Shown here piece after piece: positions 24,184 through 32,642 of a stretch of DNA of 46,123 bases. Within the stretch, counting starts at the first letter, position 1, and every line of letters begins with the position of its first letter. Source of the DNA: Phascolarctobacterium_A sp034086985 (GTDB lineage Bacteria > Bacillota > Negativicutes > Acidaminococcales > Acidaminococcaceae). The notes beneath the pieces were generated by a model. It saw only the letters and a program-made list of their open reading frames with translations, was not told the origin of the DNA and did no database searches. Position numbers and translations under genes: made by a program. The stretch covers positions 1 to 46,123 of the forward strand of contig JAXDZG010000008.1 in NCBI GenBank assembly GCA_034086985.1, read 5' to 3'.

Positions 24184-26133
24184 ATGAGTAATAAAAATAT
24201 AGACAAAGCTACACAGGCAGAGCTGGACAAGAAGGCCCAGCAGCTCTTGGAGGAAAAGGAATCGGAGGCGCGTATGCGCACCTATCAGGGGCCGCTGGCC
24301 AAGCTGATCGTGGTTTTGCTCTGCGTGTGGGCAGCCTTTCAGGTGTATTTCACCACCGTTGGCGTCATCAGTGCCATCAATTTGCGTGCTATGCACTGTA
24401 TTTTCTTGCTGATTTTTACCTTTTTGCTGTTCCCGACCTTTAAAAAAGAAAAAAGACTGCGTAAGCTGCCACCGATTTGGGATATTGTATTGATTTTAGT
24501 GGGCGTGGGCAGCTTTGGCTATTTGATTTTAAATTACGAGCGCATAGCCATGACCGGCGGACGCATTGATACCCACGAGGTCCTTATTGCAGGCGCTGCT
24601 CTTTTAGTGGTGTTTGAAGCGGCTCGCCGTGCCTCAGGCAATCTGGCTGTGCTGGCGTTGCTATTCCTAGGCTATAATTGGTTTGGCGAATATTTGCCTG
24701 GCTATTTAGGGCATAATGGCTTCACCCTAAAGCGTGTTTTAATCACCCAATTCTGGGGTACTCAGGGCGTTTTAGGCACCGGTATCGGCGTATCCGCAAC
24801 CTATATTTTCCTTTTTGTATTATTTGGCGCGTACTTAAAATACAGCGGCTTTTCCAAATTTATTAACGACTTTTCCCTGACCCTGGTGGGTCAGACTCCC
24901 GGCGGTCCGGCCAAGGTAGCGGTTTTGGCCTCCGGCCTCATGGGCATGATTAATGGCTCCGCCGTGGCCAACGTGGCCACCACCGGCACCATTACCATTC
25001 CCCTGATGAAGCAGACCGGCTACAAAAAAGAATTCGCCGGTGCTGTGGAAGCGGTAGCCTCCACGGGCGGTCAGTTCTGCCCGCCCATCATGGGTGCGGT
25101 GGGCTTTGTAATGGCGGAGTTTTTAGGCCTGAGCTATACCAAGGTTATGCTGGCCTCCATTGTGCCTGCACTGCTTTACTATGTGGGCCTGCTTTTGGCC
25201 GTGCATTTTGAAGCCATGCGCTTAGGCCTATCCGGCCTGTCCAAGGAAAACATTCCTAACGCCATGAAGGTAGTTAAGGAGCAGGGCCATTTGGTTATCC
25301 CCTTGGTAATGCTTATCGGCTTGATGTTCGCCGGCTACACCCCGCTTTATGCGGCTGTGTTCTCTATTTTTGGCACCATCGCCGCCAGCTGGCTGCGCAA
25401 GGAAACCCGCATGACGCCCAAGATTATTCTGGATGCAACGGTGGAGGGCGCTAAGGGCGCCATTTCCGTAGGCGTGTGCTGCGTTATTATCGGTGTCATT
25501 ATCGGCACGGTAACCTTGACCAGTATGGGCTTGAATATGGGCTATTTGATTTTAAATATTGTTGATAACAATAATATTTATCTCACTGGCTTCTTTGTTA
25601 TGATTATGTCCACCATTTTGGGTATGGGCGTACCGGGCGTGGCAGCCTATGTTATTGTGCAAGCGGTGGCAGTGCCGGTGCTTATTGATGCGGGCACCCT
25701 GCCCTTGACGAGCCATCTGTTCTGCTTAATTTACGCCTGCCTTTCCAATATTACGCCGCCGGTAGCCATCAGCGCCTATGTGGCCAGTGGTATTGCGGGT
25801 TCGGACCAGACCAAGACGGGACTATGGGCCATGCGCCTAGGCATTATCGGCTTTATTATTCCCTTCTTCTTCTTGGATAATCCGGTGCTTTTGGTGGGGG
25901 TTGACCCCAATGCCACCAGCATAGCGACCATGTGGGCCGTGTTCACAGCACTTTTGGGCACGGCGGGGTTGGTTGCTGGCCTCGAGGGCTGGCTCGTTCG
26001 CCGCTGCAATCTCTTGGAGCGACTGGTGCTTATCGCCTTGGCTCCGCTGCTTCTCTATCCGGGCTACATGACCGACGCCATCGGCATCGCAGTATTTGTA
26101 GCATTAATAGCTTGGCAATGGATGAAAAAATAG
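24184..26133 (+). CDS. TRAP transporter fused 4TM/12TM permease (DctQM type)
   Basis: This 649-residue membrane protein fuses the small DctQ-like (4 TM) and large DctM-like (12 TM) subunits, the arrangement typical of TAXI-TRAP systems that import organic acids with a cation gradient. Segments seen include an N-terminal charged helix, then many hydrophobic helices, and the conserved VGQTPGGPAKVAVLASG and GSAVANVATTGTITIPLMKQ stretches with VEAVASTGGQFCPPIMGAVG. AAGGAGAG precedes the ATG. The binding-protein gene follows after an unusually long 288-nt gap. Glutamine codons are mostly CAG, unlike the neighbouring binding-protein gene. Confidence 0.93.
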   Translation: MSNKNIDKATQAELDKKAQQLLEEKESEARMRTYQGPLAKLIVVLLCVWAAFQVYFTTVGVISAINLRAMHCIFLLIFTFLLFPTFKKEKRLRKLPPIWDIVLILVGVGSFGYLILNYERIAMTGGRIDTHEVLIAGAALLVVFEAARRASGNLAVLALLFLGYNWFGEYLPGYLGHNGFTLKRVLITQFWGTQGVLGTGIGVSATYIFLFVLFGAYLKYSGFSKFINDFSLTLVGQTPGGPAKVAVLASGLMGMINGSAVANVATTGTITIPLMKQTGYKKEFAGAVEAVASTGGQFCPPIMGAVGFVMAEFLGLSYTKVMLASIVPALLYYVGLLLAVHFEAMRLGLSGLSKENIPNAMKVVKEQGHLVIPLVMLIGLMFAGYTPLYAAVFSIFGTIAASWLRKETRMTPKIILDATVEGAKGAISVGVCCVIIGVIIGTVTLTSMGLNMGYLILNIVDNNNIYLTGFFVMIMSTILGMGVPGVAAYVIVQAVAVPVLIDAGTLPLTSHLFCLIYACLSNITPPVAISAYVASGIAGSDQTKTGLWAMRLGIIGFIIPFFFLDNPVLLVGVDPNATSIATMWAVFTALLGTAGLVAGLEGWLVRRCNLLERLVLIALAPLLLYPGYMTDAIGIAVFVALIAWQWMKK

Positions 26134-26150
26134 TAACTTTGAAAATAGGA

Positions 26151-26340
26151 AATTCGTAAATAGTAATCATCAAGCTCGCAAGTGATTTTCTTAACGCAAA
26201 TTTCGTGGGGTTCAATTGGCCTCTGCGGGGTACTATTTGTCTCGCAGAACAATAAACGTTTTCGAACCCTTGAGGCCATTGTACCAAGCCACTCATTTGC
26301 TAAAAATCACAGCTCCCTTGCTGATTACTAATTACTCAAT
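26151..26340. repeat. MITE-like imperfect inverted repeat of about 190 bp
   Basis: Arms of about 75-90 bp pair across the gap: TAGTAATCA (26161-26169) with TGATTACTA (26322-26330), GTGATTTT (26182-26189) with AAAATCAC (26303-26310), GCAAAT with ATTTGC (26295-26300), and GGCCTC with GAGGCC closer to the centre. The ends also match imperfectly (ATTCGTAAATAG against CTAATTACTCAAT). No ORF is inside. The structure resembles a miniature inverted-repeat element or a very long hairpin in the transcript between permease and binding protein. Confidence 0.75.
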
Positions 26341-26360
26341 TGTATATTTTCGTGTATAAA

Positions 26361-26382
26361 ACTGCTTTAAAAGTAAAGCAGT
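26361..26382 (+). other. Small hairpin before the TAXI binding-protein gene
   Basis: An 8-bp perfect stem ACTGCTTT (26361-26368)/AAAGCAGT (26375-26382) with a 6-nt loop lies 39 nt before the ATG. It is followed by an A-rich rather than T-rich stretch, so it is not a clear terminator. It may protect the 3' part of a processed transcript; that is inference. Confidence 0.5.
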
Positions 26383-26421
26383 AATTTATAAAAAAATATT
26401 TATATAAGGGAGAGGAAAAAC

Positions 26422-27426
26422 ATGAAATCATTTTCCACATTGAAACGTCTTGCCTGTGCAGCCTTGGCTGTAACCATGCTGGCCGGCGTCGTTGCCGGCT
26501 GCGGCGGCGAAAAAAAGGAAGCTGCTAAAGCTCCTGCCAAAATCGTCAAAATTAACTTCCCCACCGCTGGTGCTTCCGGCGCCCTCTACGCAGTTGGCGC
26601 AGCCATCACCAACAACTGGACCAAAAACGTACCCGGCGTACAAGCTGCTAGCCAAGCATCCGCAGGCGGCATTGCCAACCTGAACATGGTTTCCAACAAC
26701 GAGGCTCAGGTTTCCATCGCCATTAGCTCCAACGTACTGCAATGCTTGAACGGTACCGATAGCTTCAAGGGCCATGCCTACAAGGATTTGAAGGTTATCG
26801 GCGGCCTCTACATGAACCCCAACCAAGTAGTTGTAACCAAAAAGTCCGGTATCAACACCTTGGCTGATGTGAAGGGCAAGCACTTTGCTGTTGCTGCTGC
26901 TGGCTCCTCCGTTTATAACGAATGCCTGAACCACTTCACCACTGTGGGCATGAAGTTCCCCCAAGACATCAAGACCGAATTGATCGCCTTTGGCCCCGCT
27001 GCTGATATGCTGCAAAACGGCACTCTGGACGGTGCTTGGATTATGTCCGGCGCTCCCGCTGCTGCTGTTTCCCAAGCTTTGACCGCTGGCTGCAAATTGG
27101 TAGACATCGATGACAAAACCTTGGATGCTCTGAAGGCTAAATATCCCTGGTATGCAAAATATACCATTCCTGCTAAGACCTATCCGAACCAAGATAAGGA
27201 CGTACAAACCTCCGCTATTAAAATGGTTATGTTCTGCCGTCATGACCTGAGCGATGACACCGTTTACAAGCTGACCAAATCCTTCTGGGAGCACATCGAC
27301 GAGCTGGGCAAGGCTCAAAAGAACCTTAAGGGCTTGAAGCCTGCTGACGCAGTTAAGGATATCGCTAACCTGCCCCTGCATCCGGGCGCTGCTAAATACT
27401 ACAAGGAAATTGGCGTAATTAAATAA
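26422..27426 (+). CDS. TAXI family TRAP transporter solute-binding lipoprotein
   Basis: This is the extracytoplasmic substrate-binding component of the TRAP system encoded upstream. The 334-residue protein has a signal peptide with lipobox GVVAGC (Cys27 is the predicted lipid-anchored residue), then Gly/Glu/Lys-rich linker, and the TAXI start INFPTAGASGALYAVGAAI and ASAGGIANLNMV. The substrate cannot be read; TAXI proteins bind carboxylates such as glutamate. AGGGAGAGG precedes the ATG. Glutamine is almost always CAA and valine often GTA, as in the ribosomal genes, which suggests high expression. Confidence 0.93.
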   Translation: MKSFSTLKRLACAALAVTMLAGVVAGCGGEKKEAAKAPAKIVKINFPTAGASGALYAVGAAITNNWTKNVPGVQAASQASAGGIANLNMVSNNEAQVSIAISSNVLQCLNGTDSFKGHAYKDLKVIGGLYMNPNQVVVTKKSGINTLADVKGKHFAVAAAGSSVYNECLNHFTTVGMKFPQDIKTELIAFGPAADMLQNGTLDGAWIMSGAPAAAVSQALTAGCKLVDIDDKTLDALKAKYPWYAKYTIPAKTYPNQDKDVQTSAIKMVMFCRHDLSDDTVYKLTKSFWEHIDELGKAQKNLKGLKPADAVKDIANLPLHPGAAKYYKEIGVIK

Positions 27427-27495
27427 TACTTTTGCTATAGAAAAGTTCCCCTCGGAAAACGCGAGGGGAAACGAGCGTTCGCAAAAGCTTAACAA

Positions 27496-27537
27496 AACCC
27501 TGACCGGTATTGCCGGTCAGGGTTCTTGCTTTCTTTA
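27496..27537 (+). terminator. Terminator after the TAXI gene
   Basis: A 12-bp perfect stem AACCCTGACCGG (27496-27507)/CCGGTCAGGGTT (27513-27524) is followed by CTTGCTTTCTTT. A second GC-rich hairpin (TTCCCCTCG with CGAGGGGAA, about 27447-27470) lies just before it without a T run and may stabilise the 3' end of the mRNA. Confidence 0.82.
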
Positions 27538-27585
27538 GCTGCAAGAAGTTTTTTGCCTACGCTTATAGGAATTAGCCTGCTTTCA

Positions 27586-27614
27586 TAGACAAGGATTGTG
27601 GATTATGCTAAAAT
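27586..27614 (+). promoter_or_regulatory. Candidate promoter of the yggS-sepF cluster
   Basis: TAGACA (27586-27591), a 17-nt spacer and TAAAAT (27609-27614); each hexamer differs from consensus at one position. The 318-nt gap 27427-27744 otherwise holds only the two hairpins after the TAXI gene and AT-rich leader sequence. Confidence 0.5.
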
Positions 27615-27744
27615 AATATGATAAGAATGGTGTTTTATACCCTTCTGAAAGCTTTCAATAGTTTTAGTTAGTTTTCTAGTAAGTTTTAATCAAGGCAGAA
27701 GCATTGCTAGCAATCATTTTGCTGGAGAGTAGGAGGCAAGTAGA

Positions 27745-28443
27745 GTGTTAGCTGATAATTTAAAGCTGGTGCAGCAAAAGATCCAGGCTGCTCTGGCCAA
27801 ACGCAAGGAGCACAAGCTTACAGGGGACAGTGTTACCCTTGTGGTTGTAACTAAAAATCATCCACCGGAGGTCATTACGGAAAGCTTGGCCCTGGGCGTG
27901 CAAAACATTGGTGAAAATAGAGTGCAGGAGGCCAAGCATAAGCAGGAGGCCCTTGGTAAGCAGGGCTATTGGCATTTGATTGGCCATCTGCAGACTAATA
28001 AGGCCCGTCAGGCGGTGGCTCATTTTGATTTAATTGAATCCGTGGATAGCGAGCATCTTTTGGCCGCAGTGGATAAAGAGGCTGCCCGCATCGGCAAGGT
28101 GCAGGATATTTTGCTGCAGCTCAATATTGCCCATGAGGAGCAAAAGTCCGGCCTTGATAGGGAAGAATACTTAGCACTCCTGCCCAAGCTGGGCGATTAT
28201 AAAAATGTGCGCCTGCGGGGCCTGATGGTTATTGCCCAAAAATGTGATGATGTGGAGGAAACCCGCCCCATCTTTGCTGCTGGCTATCGCGCTTTTGTGC
28301 GCCTCAAGGAGCAGCACCCGGAAATAGAGGTGCTGTCCATGGGGATGAGCAGCGATTATATGATTGCTATTGAAGAGGGTGCCAACGTAGTGCGTGTGGG
28401 TACGGCTCTTTTTGGTCAACGTGACTATAGTTATAAATTCTAA
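27745..28443 (+). CDS. yggS: YggS/PLPBP family pyridoxal phosphate homeostasis protein
   Basis: This 232-residue, single-domain PLP-binding barrel protein affects vitamin B6 and amino-acid balance and has no known catalytic activity. Visible family motifs are VVVTKNHP (PLP Lys about residue 37), GENRVQEAKHK, WHLIGHLQTNKAR, LSMGMSSDYMIAIEEGANVVRVGTALFG. It starts at GTG with AGGAGG 8 nt upstream. It heads the division cluster, as ylmE does in Bacillus. Confidence 0.95.
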   Translation: MLADNLKLVQQKIQAALAKRKEHKLTGDSVTLVVVTKNHPPEVITESLALGVQNIGENRVQEAKHKQEALGKQGYWHLIGHLQTNKARQAVAHFDLIESVDSEHLLAAVDKEAARIGKVQDILLQLNIAHEEQKSGLDREEYLALLPKLGDYKNVRLRGLMVIAQKCDDVEETRPIFAAGYRAFVRLKEQHPEIEVLSMGMSSDYMIAIEEGANVVRVGTALFGQRDYSYKF

Positions 28444-28466
28444 TTTTTTGCAAAGCTGGTGAATAT

Positions 28467-29072
28467 ATGAAATTAATCGACAAAATTATGGATACCCTGA
28501 GCCTTTACGACGAAGAGGACGATTTGCTGGACGAGGAGCTGGAGGTAAAGAAGCCCCTGCCCAAGGAGGAAGCACCGGCTAAGCCGGAGCGTACTTCCCT
28601 GTTCCGCAAAAAGGAGCTTACTCCTGCGCCGAAGCAGGAAGCTGCACCCGCCCCCGTTAAGCAGGCGCCCGCTGCACCTGTGGCCAAGGAAAAGAAATCC
28701 TTCCTGAGCTTTAAGAGCTCCAAGAGCGAGCCTAAAAAAGAAGACACTGGCAAAATGGGCAGTCGTACCATCAACCTGCCCGTGGCTAATAAGATGATTA
28801 ATGTTATCGTTTTAGAGCCCGTAAGCTTTGATGATTCTCCCAAGATTGCCGATTATCTGCGCAATAGCGAGCCCGTAGTAGTGAACTTCAAGGGTACTGA
28901 TAACGTGCTGGCTAAGCGTATGACGGACTTTATTAGCGGCACCATTTATGCCCTGGGCGGCAGCATGAAGAAGCTGGGCCGTGATATTTTGATTTGCGCT
29001 CCGAAAAATGTAGATATAGATGCGGGCGAAGAGATGTATGATGAAAGAGGGGAACAGCCTTGGAAGAAGTAA
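28467..29072 (+). CDS. sepF: Cell division protein SepF
   Basis: SepF tethers FtsZ to the membrane and aligns the Z-ring. The first residues (MKLIDKIMDTLSLY) form the expected amphipathic membrane helix; residues about 20-95 are an Ala/Pro/Lys/Glu-rich linker; the C-terminal SepF domain spans about 100-190 (NVIVLEPVSFDDSPKIADYL, FISGTIYALGGSMKKLGRDILICAP). The SD is weak (AAAGCTGGTGA). The end overlaps proC by 13 bases. Confidence 0.95.
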   Translation: MKLIDKIMDTLSLYDEEDDLLDEELEVKKPLPKEEAPAKPERTSLFRKKELTPAPKQEAAPAPVKQAPAAPVAKEKKSFLSFKSSKSEPKKEDTGKMGSRTINLPVANKMINVIVLEPVSFDDSPKIADYLRNSEPVVVNFKGTDNVLAKRMTDFISGTIYALGGSMKKLGRDILICAPKNVDIDAGEEMYDERGEQPWKK

Positions 29073-29890
29073 AGGGCTTACAGGCGAAGAAAATCGCCTT
29101 CATTGGCGGCGGCGCCATGGCCGAGGCAATTATTAAGGGCATTTTAGGCGGTGGCTTAATGGCTGCCAGGGATATTTATGTGGGCAACCGCACCCAAAAG
29201 CGCTGCGATTATTTAAAGGCAGCCTATGGGGTGCAGGCCATGACCGACAATAAGGCGGCCGTGGCCGAGGCCGATTTGGTGATTTTCGCCGTGAAGCCCC
29301 AGGTGGCGCCGGTGGCGCTGACGACCGAGCTCATGGCCTGCGTGAAGCCCAGCGCTTGGGTGCTGTCCATTATGGGCAGCGTGAGCATCGCGCAGCTGCA
29401 TGAATATGCGCCGGGTCTGCCCGTAGTGCGCACCATGCCCAACACTCCCTTGGCTGTAGGCGCAGGCATGACAGCTATTTGCTGTGATGAGGCAGTGACC
29501 GAAGCTATGCGCGCTGACGCAGCGGCGATTTTTAGCAGCTGCGGCCAGATTGAATTCGTAGACGAAAAGGCCATCGAGGCCATCACCGCCATTAGCGGCT
29601 GTGGCCCTGGCTATTGTTTTGTGATTATCGACGCTCTGGCGGACGCAGGCGTGCGGGCAGGCCTGCCCCGCGCACTGGCTATCAAGCTGGCCGCCCAGAC
29701 CATGGCGGGCAGTGGCAAGCTGTGCGTGGAGAGCGGACTGCATCCGGCCCAGCTGCGGGACCAGGTCACTAGCCCCGGCGGCACCACCATCGCCGGCATC
29801 CACGCTCTGGAAAACCACGGCGTGCGCGGCGCCTTTTATGATGCCGTCATGGCTGTACTGGCCCGCAGCCAGGAGCTGCAGAGCAAGTAG
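29060..29890 (+). CDS. proC: Pyrroline-5-carboxylate reductase
   Basis: The enzyme performs the last step of proline synthesis with NAD(P)H. The 276-residue protein has the Rossmann motif IAFIGGGAMAEAIIKG near residue 12, the VKPQ motif, GCGPGYCFVIIDALADAG and the C-terminal signature SPGGTTIAGIHALE. The likely start is a TTG inside the end of sepF, 7 nt after GAGGGG; no better in-frame ATG exists before the Gly motif. It is GC-rich. It sits where ylmG/yggT is found in Bacillus; no yggT is present here. Confidence 0.95.
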   Translation: MEEVKGLQAKKIAFIGGGAMAEAIIKGILGGGLMAARDIYVGNRTQKRCDYLKAAYGVQAMTDNKAAVAEADLVIFAVKPQVAPVALTTELMACVKPSAWVLSIMGSVSIAQLHEYAPGLPVVRTMPNTPLAVGAGMTAICCDEAVTEAMRADAAAIFSSCGQIEFVDEKAIEAITAISGCGPGYCFVIIDALADAGVRAGLPRALAIKLAAQTMAGSGKLCVESGLHPAQLRDQVTSPGGTTIAGIHALENHGVRGAFYDAVMAVLARSQELQSK

Positions 29891-29899
29891 GAAGTACAT

Positions 29900-30685
29900 A
29901 TGGCAGATAGAGAGAAGATTTTACGTTATTTTAAGGCCAGCGGCGACGAGCAGCTGGCGGCGAAGCTATTAGATTTGGCCGAGGGCGCCAATAAAAGCCG
30001 CAAATTTCGGATCAGTGAATTCCTGGACCCCCACGCCTATAACGTGGCAGAAATCGTGGCCGCGAATTTTGACAATGTCAAAATTGAAGCGGACGGCGGT
30101 TTTGCCAACGCGGAGCGTGTGAAGGTGGCCTTTGTAGCCGAGGATTTTTACGGCCAGCCTGATTTTGGCATGAGCTTCTTTTTGGCGGCTTGGGACAAGC
30201 GCTACTATGATTTGTCCCATCGGGATATTTTAGGTGCCTTCATGGGCACCGGCTGCAAGCGCGAAGCGCTTGGGGATATAGTTTTTGTGCCCGAAGGGGC
30301 ACAATTCGTGGTCGAGAAAGCCCTGGTCAACTACCTCAGTGGCAATTTGACGCAAATTGGCGCTGCTCCTGTGACGCTCACGGAAATCCCTAGGGAAGAG
30401 CTGCTACAGAAGGAAGAAAAGGTGAAGGTTATTAGCGCCACGGTAGCGGATTTGCGCCTGGACGCAGTGGCGGCCGCAGGCTACGGCGTGAGCAGGAGCC
30501 GTATGGCCGAGGAAATCAAGAGCCTGAATGTGAAGGTGAATTGGCAGGAGGCCAAAAAGGCGGCCCAGCCGGTGAAGGAGGGCGACGTGCTGTCCTTTAG
30601 AGGGCGTGGCCGGGTGGAGGTGGCCGAAATTCGCGGTACTACGAAAAAGGGACGCATCAGTCTGACGCTGAAGCGTTATATTTAA
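29900..30685 (+). CDS. ylmH: YlmH/RqcP2-type S4-domain RNA-binding protein
   Basis: This 261-residue protein has the YlmH N-terminal part (KSRKFRISEFLDPHAYNVAE; DILGAFMGTGCKREALGDI) and a C-terminal S4 RNA-binding domain (about 180-245, LRLDAVAAAGYGVSRSRMAEEIKS). In Bacillus, YlmH binds 50S subunits with nascent peptidyl-tRNA in ribosome quality control. It lies 9 nt after proC and 18 nt before divIVA, the common Firmicute order. Confidence 0.93.
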   Translation: MADREKILRYFKASGDEQLAAKLLDLAEGANKSRKFRISEFLDPHAYNVAEIVAANFDNVKIEADGGFANAERVKVAFVAEDFYGQPDFGMSFFLAAWDKRYYDLSHRDILGAFMGTGCKREALGDIVFVPEGAQFVVEKALVNYLSGNLTQIGAAPVTLTEIPREELLQKEEKVKVISATVADLRLDAVAAAGYGVSRSRMAEEIKSLNVKVNWQEAKKAAQPVKEGDVLSFRGRGRVEVAEIRGTTKKGRISLTLKRYI

Positions 30686-30703
30686 GAAGAGGGAGGACAC
30701 CAG

Positions 30704-31522
30704 ATGCTAACTCCTGAGGATTTAAAAAAGAAAACATTTTCCAAGGGCTTCCGTGGCTACGAAACCGCTGAGGTGGACAAGTTTATGCAGGAGCTCATTA
30801 AGGAATACAATTATCTTTATTTAGATAACCTGCAGCAAAAGGAAACCATTGAAAGAGTGAGCTCCAAGCTGGAATATTATCAGCAAATGGAGGCAACCAT
30901 GCAAAGCACGCTGACCGTGGCTCAGGAAACTGCGGATGAGGTGAAGGCAGCTAGCGAGAAAAAGGCAGCTTTGCTAGAGCAGGAGACCACGGTGAAATGC
31001 GAGCAGCAGCTGGCCGAGGCCAAGGAGGCAGCGAAAAAGCTGCACGAGGAAACCATGGCCCATGCGGAGGATTTGTATAACCAAACCAAGGCGAAGACCG
31101 ATAATATGCTGCAGGCTACCATGGCCGAGTGCAATAAGCTGCGGGATGAGGCCAAGGCTTATACGGATGAGCTGCGCCGCGCTGCCCAGCTGGAAACGGA
31201 TAAGATGCGTGTAACCACCGAGGATATGTGCAAAAAGCGGGGCAATACGGCGGCAGCCGAGGCCAATAAGCTTTTGGATGATGCGCGCAGCGAGGCCGGT
31301 AAGATGATGCTGGAGGCCAATACCAAGTATCGCCAAATCGTAGGCGACGCTGAGGAAAAGAGCCGCAAGATTATTTTTGATGCGGAGTCCCGTGCCTCCG
31401 TAGCTCAGCAGAGCTACGAAAACCAAGTGAAGAAGTCCCTGCTGCACTGTAAGAACATGCAGCATTTGCTGGAAACACAGCTGGAGCTGGTGAAGAATTT
31501 CACCAAGCAAGCGGAAGAATAA
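30704..31522 (+). CDS. divIVA: DivIVA-domain cell division/polarity protein
   Basis: The first 60 residues are a DivIVA membrane-curvature-sensing domain (LTPEDLKKKTFSKGFRGY, ETAEVDKFMQELIKEY). The rest is a long coiled coil rich in Ala, Glu and Lys up to about residue 265, giving 272 residues, longer than Bacillus DivIVA (about 164). DivIVA marks negatively curved membrane at septa and poles. AGAGGGAGG precedes the ATG; it is co-transcribed with ylmH. Confidence 0.93.
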   Translation: MLTPEDLKKKTFSKGFRGYETAEVDKFMQELIKEYNYLYLDNLQQKETIERVSSKLEYYQQMEATMQSTLTVAQETADEVKAASEKKAALLEQETTVKCEQQLAEAKEAAKKLHEETMAHAEDLYNQTKAKTDNMLQATMAECNKLRDEAKAYTDELRRAAQLETDKMRVTTEDMCKKRGNTAAAEANKLLDDARSEAGKMMLEANTKYRQIVGDAEEKSRKIIFDAESRASVAQQSYENQVKKSLLHCKNMQHLLETQLELVKNFTKQAEE

Positions 31523-31535
31523 GGCGGTGGGCTGC

Positions 31536-32207
31536 ATGATTATCCTAGTGCGACATGGGGAAGCGACCCACCATACCCAGCATTTGACCGGGGGCTGGAC
31601 CGATTCTGAGCTGACGGACAAGGGCAGAGCCCAGCTGCAGGCTGCAGCGGCCATGCTGGCCAAGGATTTTGCAGGCCGCAAGGAAAAGCTGCGCATTCTG
31701 GCCAGCGATTTAAAGCGTGCTGCCGAGTCCGCCCGGATTTTGGCCGGTGCCCTCAAGATGGAGGATGCTATAGAATACTGTCTCTTTTTGCGGGAGAAAA
31801 ATAATGGCATTGCCGCCGGTATGACCGAGGAAGAAGCCAAAAAGATTTTTCGTAAGCCCGCCACAGAGCAGGAGCTGCACCACCGCAATTACCCCGGCGG
31901 GGAAACCCGCACGGAGTTTTATGAGCGCAATGTGCAGGGCTTGTGGAGCTGCGCCGATGTGGAAAAGGAAAACCTCTTAATTGTGGCTCATAAGGGCACG
32001 CTGCAGAATATTATTTTCAAATGGCTGGGCATGGACATGCCCAAGGTAGTGGAATGCAATTATTCTGTGGATATTGCCCCTGCCAGCGTCACGGTGCTGG
32101 GCATCAATAAATGGCATGAGCATACTATTTTTCGCCTCAATGATGTGAGCCATTTAAACCAAGGTCAGGGCTTTGGGGTTTTTGGCTTTAAATATGAGAA
32201 AAAATAG
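31536..32207 (+). CDS. Histidine phosphatase superfamily (phosphoglycerate mutase-like) protein
   Basis: The 223-residue protein has the catalytic RHGE motif at residues 6-9 (MIILVRHGEATHH), Arg in SDLKRAAESA, and the second His in LLIVAHKGT. It is a broad-specificity phosphatase family; the substrate (cobalamin precursor, sugar phosphate or other) is not evident. The ATG at 31536 is preferred over the GTG at 31527 because the latter lies in the SD AAGGCGGTG. It is 13 nt after divIVA and before the ileS promoter, so it probably ends the division operon. Confidence 0.88.
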   Translation: MIILVRHGEATHHTQHLTGGWTDSELTDKGRAQLQAAAAMLAKDFAGRKEKLRILASDLKRAAESARILAGALKMEDAIEYCLFLREKNNGIAAGMTEEEAKKIFRKPATEQELHHRNYPGGETRTEFYERNVQGLWSCADVEKENLLIVAHKGTLQNIIFKWLGMDMPKVVECNYSVDIAPASVTVLGINKWHEHTIFRLNDVSHLNQGQGFGVFGFKYEKK

Positions 32208-32267
32208 TCTGGCACAATATTTTTTGCCTAGGCTTAGTTAGGTGCTGCTAAAAATTAGCTGGATGAG

Positions 32268-32296
32268 TTGACTTTTGCCAGTACCTAATATATAAT
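32268..32296 (+). promoter_or_regulatory. Promoter of the ileS T-box transcript
   Basis: TTGACT (32268-32273), a 17-nt spacer and a perfect TATAAT (32291-32296), upstream of the leader. Confidence 0.85.
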
Positions 32297-32302
32297 TAAA
32301 TG

Positions 32303-32566
32303 AGTTTTTTAATAACGTAACATGATGAACAAGACAGTAGCTTGCGGCGTGGCTATAGCGAGTCGGGGATGGTGGGAGCCCGGCCGGGAGCAAAGCAGGT
32401 GAAAATCACTTGGGAGTGGATGTGGCGAAGCTAGTAGCTGCATACGGGAGCGCCCGATAAAGCGCATACGAGTGGCAGAGCCGCGTTTTTAGAGCTTTGT
32501 CATGAGGGTGGTACCACGGAGTATTGTAAGTATGGCTTCGTCCCTTGAGGACGGAGCTTTTTTATT
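32303..32566 (+). promoter_or_regulatory. T-box riboswitch controlling ileS (Ile ATC specifier)
   Basis: The leader contains the T-box sequence AGGGTGGTACCACGG (32505-32519), which pairs with the acceptor end of uncharged tRNA. Stem I shows the AGTCGGGG and GGGAGCCCGG elements and a specifier loop GAAAATCAC with ATC (Ile) at 32405-32407. The terminator is GCTTCGTCC/GGACGGAGC (32535-32557) plus a T run. Uncharged tRNA-Ile would favour the antiterminator and ileS expression. Confidence 0.93.
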
Positions 32567-32642
32567 TGTCCGTGGCCCTTGCTCGCTGTTTTTCTTTTCT
32601 ATAATATACATTTTTAAAGGTAATTTTTGGAGGTTATGAGTA

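Noticed and set aside
26361..26382. Hairpin before the TAXI gene as a terminator of the permease transcript
   Set aside because: It is followed by A-rich sequence (AATTTATAAAAAAAT), not a T run, so intrinsic termination is unlikely.
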